A DNA stretch of 64,000 nucleotides from Odiellus spinosus. Lineage: Eukaryota; Arthropoda; Arachnida; Opiliones; Phalangiidae. Positions 55,301 to 64,000 of this stretch are shown piece after piece. The position numbers were made by a program, and so were the translations under genes. The notes beneath the pieces were generated by a model, which was given only the letters and a program-made list of their open reading frames with translations, made no database searches and was not told the origin of the DNA. Within the stretch, counting starts at the first letter, position 1, and every line of letters starts with the position of its first letter. The stretch is taken from contig OY987239.1 in the NCBI GenBank assembly GCA_963920705.1, forward strand, positions 186,001 to 250,000. Reading direction: 5' to 3'.

Positions 55301-55914
55301 ACGAACAATAGAAGGGTGATACACGAGTGCATATAGTGGGGGTGGATAGTCGAAATGAGGGTAAGAAATCTGATATTCGGAGCAAATAGGATACGATGGT
55401 TTAAAACCGAACGAGAGGCAGACTTGCCCTGTCTTTCTAGTGGTGTAGGAACTTAATGTACAGGTGCACAATGTACCCTCTAAAATCTTTGAAGGACCTA
55501 AAATCGGTCAATATTTGCTGTGGTGCTTAACTGTGTCCCCAATTCAAAAACGTTACTACGCGCCTGTGCCTTTGGAGAAGAGGGTGTGTTTGGTGGGGGG
55601 GAGTAAAGACAAATATAAAGTTACTTTATTTTAAAAAAATTTCCAAAATATTTTTATCTTTAACCATTTTAATTATTTTTAGTCTTTACGGCTTAGTACC
55701 TATAACTGTGGTTAGTTTGTGAAACGTTCAAAAGCATTTACTTTCATTTAATTCGGTATAATTTACAATTAATAAACTAATAGAAAAATCGCATTTACTC
55801 TCACACATTTACCCTCAAAACCTAATATTTCATGATATCAACACGTGCTACATTTGATGCAACTTCTGTTGACGAATACCAACATAGAAAGACCTTTATC
55901 ATTTACCATGGAAA
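55301..55914. other. Non-coding stretch
   Basis: Nothing recognisable. A CTAGT preceded by a weak GGCA...TGCC hairpin (about 55410-55440) is too poor to be called a Helitron 3' end. Confidence 0.5.
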
Positions 55915-56610
55915 GTGCAGTGCCGTTTTTATTCCAGAAATACTCAATGAACAAGAAGAACAAGTGAAAATTTAATGCAATACATTTTTGAAGTTTCCTT
56001 TGGAATTGACTGGCTACTAGGCTGAATCATTTAATTTTTAATCCCAGTGGAAATTAAAGATTATACGTTTTATACGAACAAAAATATTCATCTATATCGA
56101 AGATACTTCTGAAATAAACTTTGTGACAAGATATTATAAGAAAATTGAGAACTAAACCAATTATGTTGAGAGTAGTGGCGTACTCTCTCTACTCGATGCG
56201 GCTCGAGGGCATATTTTCGAATTAACAAAAAACAATAAACAATAATAACTATTTACGGAATATCATTTCAGCTCTGATTTAATTCCATAAATATTTAATG
56301 AACAAGAAAACGATAGTGAAAACACTATACTATACAATAAAGTTGAAGTTTTCGTATGGAAATTAACCGGCAAATTAACTGAATGGTTTCATTTTAAATC
56401 TAAGTGAAAAGTGAAAATTAAACGGATTAAGCCATCAAAATGAAAACAACGGCTTAAGCGGTGTTATTTATACATAACTCGCAATATTCATCTAAATCGA
56501 AAGCACTTCTGAATTAAACTGTGTGAACTGAAATTTAAGAACTATTGTATTATGCTGAGAGTATTGACGTGTTCGTTCTGCGGTGGCTCGAGGGAATATT
56601 TTCGAATATG
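55915..56610. repeat. Two diverged copies of a ~340 bp unit
   Basis: Copies at about 55920-56230 and 56275-56610 share AATGAACAAGAA, ATATTCATCTA(T/A)ATCGAA, ACTTCTGAA(A/T)TAAACT and GGCTCGAGGG(C/A)ATATTTTC. No coding signal. Confidence 0.65.
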
Positions 56611-56896
56611 GCTTAAACAAGAACTGATTCAATTTACTTATAAAAAGATCGAATAACGTGCTGCGATCGAGATTAGAAAGAGATATGTCGCGTGCAACAT
56701 AGTGTATTTAATATTAAACCACAGTTATAGGGCTCCATAATTTAGAACAACAATTATAAAGTTTGTACAATATGTAATAATCATATCTATTAAATTATTT
56801 AAATTTAAAATTGTAAATTTATCATTTTTAATACCTAACACTAAATAAAATGGGTTAATTGATTTACTAGTGTTTAATTTTTCCAAAAGCAAACAC

Positions 56897-57715
56897 AAAT
56901 TATACAAAAACGTTGTTTTGCTTCGCACTTCAAAAAAGTACATTTATAGGTAAGAATTTCAAACCCTTGAAGGGACAGAAATTATAAATTCACAGTGAAA
57001 GAAATATGAAAGTCACAGTATAAGAAATCATAAAGCTATAATTATAATAATTAATATGAATAAAAAATTTACAAAAAAATTACGTATAAATTCGGCCCAT
57101 CGATACTTTTAATTATGTAGAGTTAATGATTAGAGACTTTTAAAGAGGCGAATGTTTCCTTTTACAAACTGAAAACTGCAACCATCGCCATTCGACATCA
57201 CCACTCTAGCTAGAGTCTAGGAGAAGGGAAAAAGTAAGAGTCAAATAAACATTGGTAGCGGTGTCAGGTGACGATAACACGCGAGTAAATGTTTGTTAGT
57301 GTATACCCCGTGGTGAAACATATTTAAAAATCTCGAGTCGCATCCAAACCGCAACCTCTCTTAAGATACTGTAATTCTCCAACCTAACAACTAAACATTT
57401 AAAAAAGTGAGCAGGTACTATTTGGTATTATGCTATTCTACCGTTCCACGCATAGTAGGCTTTAAGTTACCATTACCAAGAGTGAATTCTACAATTGAAT
57501 GACAAGTATCGATGGGCCGAATTTATACGTAATTTTTTTGTAAATTTTTTATTCATATTAATTATTATAATTATAGCTTTATGATTTCTTAGACTGTGAC
57601 TTTCATATTTCTTTCACTGTGAATTTATAATTTCTGTCCCTTCACGGGTTTGAAATTCTTACCTATAAATGCACTTTTTTGAAGTGCGAAGCAAAACAAC
57701 GTTTTTGTATAATTT
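56897..57715. mobile_element. Foldback element 1, 212-bp inverted arms
   Basis: Left arm 56897-57108 and right arm 57504-57715 are almost perfect inverted copies around a ~395 bp centre. The ends read AAATTATACAAAAACG. Just inside are a TTGCTTCGCAC segment and GAAGGGACAGAAATTAT. The flank to the right matches 27212 onward, suggesting insertion into a copy of that repeat. No transposase. Confidence 0.8.
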
Positions 57716-58049
57716 AGGAGATGCTTAAAAATAAGAGTTGATATTTTTCTTAGTTTTTCAATAACGTAGATTCAGAAAAACGTAAAATCAAGAAAGTGAT
57801 ATAGCAGTTTTCATTTATATACTTGACCTTTAGATACTTCGTGGAATATAATAAAATATTTTAATTTAAAGTAAAATCATGCTAGAAGCTTTCTGGCATT
57901 TCCAAATTCAATTAATTTAATTTTCAGTTTTATCTTTAGAATGCAATCCAACCCAACCGTTTGGTTAACACTCTATATTAAGTCTACTTCCATGATTCAT
58001 ATATCGACCTTCACCCTAAGATAATAAATGTACAATATATTTCTACATA
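57716..58049. other. Dispersed repeat fragment and AT-rich sequence
   Basis: 57716-57818 matches 27212-27312 in direct orientation. The rest shows no gene. Confidence 0.55.
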
Positions 58050-58960
58050 TTTAATCATGTTTTCAGCAGCGTTTTTTGTTTTATTGTAAAGCCAACTTCG
58101 TTTAAAGTTCCATAAACATACGTTAGCCAGGCAAATAATGTGGTTATTCACGAGCTATACGCCTGACATGGCGCAGCTTTAAATCGTTTATATTGACTTG
58201 GAGCATCATAATATGGCCACTTTCCATGGGGTCTACTCTGATGGTACATTCACGGATGTCTTGGTTAACTTCTGATAAAAACAAAGACATGTTAAAAAAT
58301 CGAAAATCAAAATGATTTCACAATACCTTTACGCTAAAAATATTTATAATATACATCTACACATATTTATTCGTAATTTAATTGGAGAAAACGTTGCTTG
58401 TAATTTCTTTAAATTTAAGAATATCAGACAAATAAACCGGTTAACCAGGAGCTATGCACCTGATATGACGCTCCTTTAAATGGTTGCTAAAGGCTTCATA
58501 AGAACACTATAAAACTGCCAATTTGTATAGAGTATATTCAGATGCTTCTTTCAATTGGGCATATATTATATTCTGATAAATAACCAAAGACATTGCACAA
58601 AAATTAGGAATATTAATTATTTCATTATACATAATAACTATAAAATACATTTAAACAGATTTATCCATATTTTAAAAACTTTTCTTAGTTTAGTTGTATA
58701 ACCAACTTCGTTCATAATTGCTGATAATTTGAAGAATATCAATCAAAGAAATGAGTTTAGCACGAGCTGTGCGCCAAATATGACGCTCCTTCAAATTCTT
58801 GATAAAGGGTTCCCGGGAGAATGATAAACCAGGCAATTCTTATACAGTGTAATCTGACCCAAGACAATAGAAAAATCGTAAATTTTAATTATTTCATTCT
58901 ACATTTAAGCTAAGGTAATATATATAATATACATTTACACCGATTTATCCACATTTTAAA
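58050..58960. repeat. Three diverged copies of a ~300 bp unit
   Basis: Starts at about 58060, 58360 and 58665. Shared landmarks are CACGAGCTATACGCCTGACA/ATGAC(G/A)CTCC, an AAAGACAT or AAGACAAT segment, and TATAATATACATCTACAC(A/C). Non-coding. Confidence 0.65.
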
Positions 58961-59211
58961 GTTCTATTCCCATTTGACAGCAATCTCATGCGACCGAATC
59001 CCATTCAACCGAAAGAATTTTAAAATATAGCCCAAGTGGCGGTATTCGGTTTATTGGGATTTTAAAGGAGAATTTATAGTTATTATATTTATAGTGCGAG
59101 TTACTCTGTTCATTGGGACTTTTCCAAAATATAAAATTGTTTTATCATCGTTATATTTATAGAGCGCCTATATAATTATAAAAACTTATATAAAAACAAA
59201 TGTTTAAGGTT

Positions 59212-59283
59212 TGATAGCGGATTTCGAAGCACCGTTGCTTCGAGGAAAAGCATCGGGCTTTCAATCGGAAAACCCTGGATCGA
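59212..59283 (+). other. tRNA-related fragment (B-box-like)
   Basis: GGATCGATTCC (about 59277) resembles a pol III B box, and TCGGGCTTTCAATCGGA (about 59249) resembles an anticodon arm with TTC. The A box and acceptor stem are not convincing and the T stem does not pair well, so it may be a tRNA-derived SINE remnant. Confidence 0.25.
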
Positions 59284-59359
59284 TTCCTAGTTGGCGTAAG
59301 GTAAGTTTATGAAATTTAAATTATTGCTTTGTATGAAATTGTTTATTATTCATGATGAT

Positions 59360-59874
59360 AATTATACAAAAAAAGAGGTTGCTTCGCACCCTTAAAAAAA
59401 ACTCTTTATCTAACTCGAATCAAACCCGTGAAGGGACAGAAATTATTTGTTAGAGAAAGAGCAATTTCATATCTTTAAAATTATAGTTAGTAGGTTTAGT
59501 CTACTACTTCAAAGATTTTATTACTATTATATATTTTCCAAAAAACGGATAAAGACGACCTAGTTAAACTTCCTCTCCCATTGATGTTAATTTTAAATTC
59601 TATCAGTATCACTAATAAAATTAGCTAAAGATGGAGTTCCTTTAATGTATATATATATTTATCATTGGTCCTAGGTCGTCTTTATCCGTTTTTTGGAAAA
59701 TATATAATAGTAATAAAATCTTTGAAGTAGTAGACTAAACCTACTAACTATAATTTTAAAGATATGAAATTGCTCTTTCTCTAACAAATAATTTCTGTCC
59801 CTTCACGGGTTTGATTCGAGTTAGATAAAGAGTTTTTTTTAAGGGTGCGAAGCAACCTCTTTTTTTGTATAATT
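59360..59874. mobile_element. Foldback element 2, 204-bp inverted arms
   Basis: Arms 59360-59563 and 59671-59874 are near-perfect inverted copies with a ~107 bp centre. The ends begin AATTATACAAAAA and share the TTGCTTCGCAC and GAAGGGACAGAAATTAT segments with foldback element 1, although the inner arm sequence differs. The two are related families with conserved termini. Confidence 0.82.
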
Positions 59875-60029
59875 TCTGTCCTTTTTTCACCAAAAATATA
59901 CACCTTTTCCACATTTCACTATTTTGCTTTATAGGTTTATGGAACCTTAATTCTTACTAATGCTGAATAAAAATTAAAGCGTTTAATTGATGCTTCAATC
60001 TATTCGTAATTGAGACCCTGGTACAAATC

Positions 60030-60500
60030 TCGAAAGGCAGAGATTAACTAACCTAACCTTACCTAAGTTGTAAAACAGGGATGGGCTAGTTCAATTGATT
60101 AACTAACCTAAACTAATCTTACCTAAAATACTACAAGAGGAACGGGTTAGCCCGAGTTATAGGGATTACCTAGTTGGAGGGATGGGCTATTTCCAGTGTT
60201 TAATTAACCTAATTTAACCTTAAAGATTACTTGATGGAATGGGTAACCCGAGGGATTAACTAGTTGGAACGATGGGCTAATTCGAGGAATTAACTAACCT
60301 AACCTAGCCTTACCTAAAATATTACAAATAGCCCGAGCTAAGGATTAACTAGTTGGAAGGATTGGCTAATTAGAGGGATTAACTAACCTAACCTCACCTT
60401 AAAGATTACCAGATGGACGGGGGAGGTCGAGGGATTAACTAACCTAGCCTTACCTAAAATATTACAAGAGGGACGGGCTAGACCGAGCTAGAGATTAAAT
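60030..60500. repeat. ~115 bp tandem repeat rich in AACCTAACCT
   Basis: Four to five diverged units combine GGGATTAACTAACCTAACCT with TTACCTAAAATATTACAAGA and GGGATGGGCTA. TTAGG-like motif on the opposite strand. Confidence 0.75.
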
Positions 60501-61420
60501 TTATAATATTGAATCGCATCGACAAAAAATGAGCATGGAAAGCGAAACAATTCTTTAAAGCAGCATGAGAACATAATTCTGGAGACCAGAAGTATGTGGC
60601 CGTTTATTTAACTCGCCGACATCAATTTCCGTTTCGTATATCCTAATTAAAATTCTAAATCTTTATTTTTTATTATAATTGAGTTAGACGTGATTTAGAT
60701 ACAGACTTCAATAATTGGTCAACTACTTAATAGCAACGTTATTACGTAGTTGTAATGTGGATCTAAAGCACATCCTAGTCGCAAAACTCAAGTATTTTAA
60801 AAAATAAAGTAGAGATTGAAAACGTTAAACTATAAATTTCATGTGTAATCGAGCACTTGGCAGGATATGAAGTCCAACTCGAGTGATATTTAATCCCTAG
60901 AACTCTCATTGTGAAATGTTTTTACAGTGACTTACTATATTATATTGGCCACATTTCTAGGTAAGGCGATTTACATTCAATCGCTTCGGTTTATTCGAGT
61001 ACTCTACCCAAAAGATCGTGAGAAATGAGTCTCTTATCACCGAAATATAGGTGAGAAACGATTGCCTAAACAATCGAAGACGTCACCATTGCACAAACGA
61101 GAGGGCTCGCCACAATTTTAAACGCTTACGTAAACCACGCATTGGTACAGTGCATCTGTGAGTACTGAATATGCAAATCTCGTTTATATAGGCCGAGAAG
61201 AGATATATTATTAAAGTTAAAAAATCAAATGATAAGAAAATCATTCCAACTTTTTAATTACGGTGAATTAGGGTGAATATAATGGGATACTCATGATATG
61301 ACATAATAGTCAAAATTAGACGGCTGAAGAGGGCTACCCTAGTAAAAGAACCCAATAAATGCAATTTTCCGTTAACGATAAAAAATGCCATTAAAAAAAA
61401 CTTATCAACTGTTTAATAAA
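60501..61420. other. AT-rich non-coding stretch
   Basis: No gene, RNA or strong repeat seen. Confidence 0.5.
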
Positions 61421-61825
61421 ATCAATTTTTGTTTATCAATTTAAAGCCAATTAATAAAGCTCGGCTAGTTATATGTTTTACCCTTTTCGTCACCCATACA
61501 GGCATCTGTCTCTCTATTAACTCGAATTCGATGGATATTCATTATCATTCTACTGTTTAAGAAATAAAATTTTGTTTACCATTTTGAAGCAATTAATAAA
61601 GCTCGGCTAAGCTTATGATTTCACCCTTTTGTAACCCATTCAGGCGCCTTACTTTCTATTAACTCGAATTCGATGGATATTCCTTATCATTCTACTGTTT
61701 AAGAAATAAAATTTTTGTTTATTCATTTTGAAGCAATTAGTAAAGCTCGGCTAAGCTTAAGATTTCACCCTTTTGTAACCCATTCAGGTACCTTACTTTC
61801 TATTACTTCGTATACTTAATCAACA
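61421..61825. repeat. Three copies of a ~135 bp tandem unit
   Basis: Each contains AATTAATAAAGCTCGGCTA (or AGTAAAG), a CACCC(T/A)...CAGG segment and CTATTAACTCGAATTCGATG. The second and third copies are the most alike. Confidence 0.85.
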
Positions 61826-61950
61826 TTTCATTATTGAAATCTGTGTTTATCTAGAGATACTCTTGTACCTGATCGAAGTCTTATCAAATTTTTTCAAAAG
61901 TACCTTTGTCTGTATTAATTCGAATTCAGTGGACGGTGGGAAGAGAGAAA

Positions 61951-61973
61951 CGACGACGACGACGACGACGACG
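61951..61973. repeat. (CGA)n microsatellite
   Basis: Nearly eight CGA units in a row. The short open frame around it, with a run of threonines, is unlikely to be a gene. Confidence 0.85.
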
Positions 61974-62147
61974 CTTTCAGTTATCAAGCGCCGCGGGTCC
62001 ATTGGAAAAGACATTACGGTTTCTGATGAAATTCGAGTTCAGATAAAGGGATAAACACGAACGTGTTTATCCTAATTTCAACAAGTTAAGTGCGACAAGG
62101 ATTGAAAATAGGGATACTGAGTGGGGAAGATATTTTTGTGGTATGTA

Positions 62148-62272
62148 GCCATAAGCGCAGTTTCTGTTTGCGCACTCCCATAAGAGCGGTTTCTCAAAAG
62201 CGCAGTTTTGCCAAAAGAGCAGTTTCCCAAAAGCGCGGTTGCCAAAAGAGCAGTTCTCATTTGCGCATTTCC
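62148..62272. repeat. ~20-bp minisatellite
   Basis: About six degenerate copies of AAAAG(A/C)GCAGTTTC(C/T) alternate with TTTGCGCA(C/T)T segments. Confidence 0.7.
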
Positions 62273-62279
62273 AAAAGGG

Positions 62280-64000
62280 TTTTTTCGTATAAACTCATTT
62301 TCTTATAATTGCGGGCTCAGTTTTTGGCCGTCTAATGCTAAAAATTTACAAAAATATATTAGGTAAGGTTAAATAGCATAGGTAAGGTTAGGTTAGATTA
62401 CGGTAGTGTAGGCTAGGCTATTTAATCTGTCATTCGTATAAACTCATTTTTTTATAATTGCGGGCTCAGTTTTTGGACGTCTAATGCTGAAAATTTACAA
62501 AAATATTTTAGGTAAGGATAAATAGCATAGGTAAGGTTAGGTTAGATTACGGTAATGTAGGTTAGGCTATTTAATCTGTCATTCGTATAAACTCATTTTA
62601 TTATAATTGCGGGCTCAGTTTTTGGCCGTCTAATGCTAAAAATTTACAAAAATATTTTAGGTAAGGTTAAATAGCATAGGTAAGGTTAGGTTAGATTACG
62701 GTAGTGTAGGTTAGGCTATTTAATCTGTCATTCGTATAAACTAATTTTCTTATAATTGCGGGCTCAGTTCTTGGACGTCTAATGCTGAAAAATTACAAAA
62801 ATATTTTAGGTAAGGTTAAATAGCATAGGTAAGGTTAAATAGCATACGTAAGGTTAAATAGCATAGGTAAGGTTAAATAGCATAGGTAAGGTTAAATAGC
62901 ATAGGTAAGGTTAAATAGCATAGGTAAGGTTAGGTTAGATTACGGTCGTGTAGGTTAGGCTATTTAATCTGTCATTCGTATAAACTAATTTTCTTATAAT
63001 TGCGGGCTCAGTTCTTGGACGTCTAATGCTGAAAAATTACAAAAATGTTTTAGGTAAGGTTAAATAGCATAGGTAAGGTTAAATAGCATAGGTAAGGTTA
63101 AATAGCATAGGTAAGGTTAAATAGCATAGGTAAGGTTAAATAGCATAGGTAAGGTTAAATAGCATAGGTAAGGTTAAATAAAATAGGTAAGGTTAGGTTA
63201 GATTACGGTCGTGTAGGTTAGGCTATTTAATCTGTCATTCGTATAAACTAATTTTCTTATAATTGCGGGCTCAGTTCTTGGACGTCTAATGCTGAAAAAT
63301 TACAAAAATATTTTAGGTAAGGTTAAATAGCATAGGTAAGGTTAAATAGCATAGGTAAGGTTAGGTTAGATTACGGTCGTGTGGGTTAGGCTATTTAATC
63401 TGTCATTCGTATAAACTCATTTTTTTATAATTCGGGCTAAGTTTTTGGACGTCTAATGCTGAAAATTTACAAAAATATTTTAGGTAAGGTTAAATAGCAT
63501 AGGTAAGGTTAAATAGCATAGAAAAGGTTAAATAGCATAGAAAAGGTTAAATAGCATAGGTAAGGTTAGGTTAGATTACGGTAGTGTAGGTTAGGCTATT
63601 TAATCTGTCATTCGTATAAACTCATTTTTTTATAATTGCGGGCTCAGTTTTTGGACGTCTAATGCTGAAAATTTACAAAAATATTTTAGGTAAGGTTAAA
63701 TAGCATAGGTAAGGTTAAATAGCATAGGTAAGGTTAAATAGCATAGAAAAGGTTAAATAGCATAGGTAAGGTTAGGTTAGATTACGGTAATGTAGGTTAG
63801 GCTATTTAATCTGTCATTCGTATAAACTCATTTTATTATAATTGCGGGCTCAGTTTTTGGCCGTCTAATGCTAAAAATTTACAAAAATATTTTAGGTAAG
63901 GTTAAATAGCATAGGTAAGGTTAGGTTAGATTACGGTAGTGTAGGTTAGGCTATTTAATCTGTCATTCGTATAAACTAATTTTCTTATAATTGCGGGCTC
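62280..64000. repeat. Nested satellite: ~148 bp unit containing a variable 19-bp sub-repeat
   Basis: Ten units (the last cut by the window edge) each contain ATTCGTATAAACT(C/A)ATTTT, GGGCTCAGTT(T/C)TTGG, CGTCTAATGCT and TTAGATTACGGT. Inside, the 19-bp GGTAAGGTTAAATAGCATA is repeated 1, 1, 1, 6, 7, 2, 4, 4 and 1 times in the nine complete units, by my count. The inner repeat overlaps TTAGG-like sequence. The array continues past the window. Confidence 0.92.

Noticed and set aside
55405-55442. Helitron 3' end (hairpin plus CTAGT)
   Set aside because: The stem is only about four base pairs and imperfect, with no supporting second copy.
61863-62054. Short frame with a threonine run
   Set aside because: The run is a (CGA)n microsatellite, and the flanks show no coding signal.

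Overview
The window looks like nuclear DNA from an arthropod, most likely an insect. The reasons are short interstitial TTAGG/CCTAA-type runs, split genes with roughly 50-120 bp GT-AG introns, and a dense load of eukaryotic mobile elements (Maverick/Polinton, Helitron, Kolobok-like, foldback elements, a tyrosine-recombinase gene). The DNA is AT-rich apart from one CpG-rich satellite. I see no prokaryotic organisation and no clear single-copy housekeeping gene.

Layout, left to right. 1-6.4 kb: a decayed Maverick/Polinton-type element (broken protein-primed DNA polymerase B, a BIR-domain reading frame with one stop, a packaging ATPase with two stops), split by repeats and a small TIR insertion. 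7.5-10.4 kb: a tandem array of 18 alanine-tRNA-like genes, all on the minus strand, about 158 bp apart. It abuts a two-finger C2H2 reading frame whose last codons come from the array. 11.1-11.8 kb: minisatellites and hairpins. 11.8-27.0 kb: eleven copies (ten full, one truncated) of a ~1.32 kb satellite carrying two perfect palindromes and a long pyrimidine tract per unit. One copy holds an 838 bp TTAA-flanked insertion with a THAP-domain remnant (Kolobok-like).

28.8-37.6 kb: a 12-exon gene that I assembled from phase-consistent splice sites. It predicts about 816 aa with a C2H2-like finger, a complete tyrosine-recombinase catalytic core (Crypton-like) and a Ser/Pro-rich tail. 37.7-39.7 kb: a 1.95 kb non-autonomous TIR transposon with an AATAAT duplication. 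41.3-42.2 kb: a compact 5-exon gene for about 190 aa of unknown function. 46.4-54.4 kb: a large Helitron-like coding unit. It consists of a THAP domain, 17 copies of a 10-aa repeat, a basic 15-aa repeat region, a Rep/HUH domain with a YxxxY motif, a Pif1-type helicase and a C-terminal ubiquitin-specific protease (USP/C19) domain with Cys, His and Asp in place. Three frameshifts, all at A8-A10 runs, and two in-frame stops interrupt it. 54.4-64 kb: minisatellites, two long foldback elements, degenerate repeats, and a nested satellite that runs off the right edge.

The strongest candidate for something not well described is the Helitron-like element that joins a THAP domain and a USP deubiquitinase to the rolling-circle Rep-helicase. 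Next are the apparently intact multi-exon tyrosine recombinase, the tRNA-Ala array and the palindrome-bearing satellite. All identifications come from reading motifs by eye. No database search was possible.
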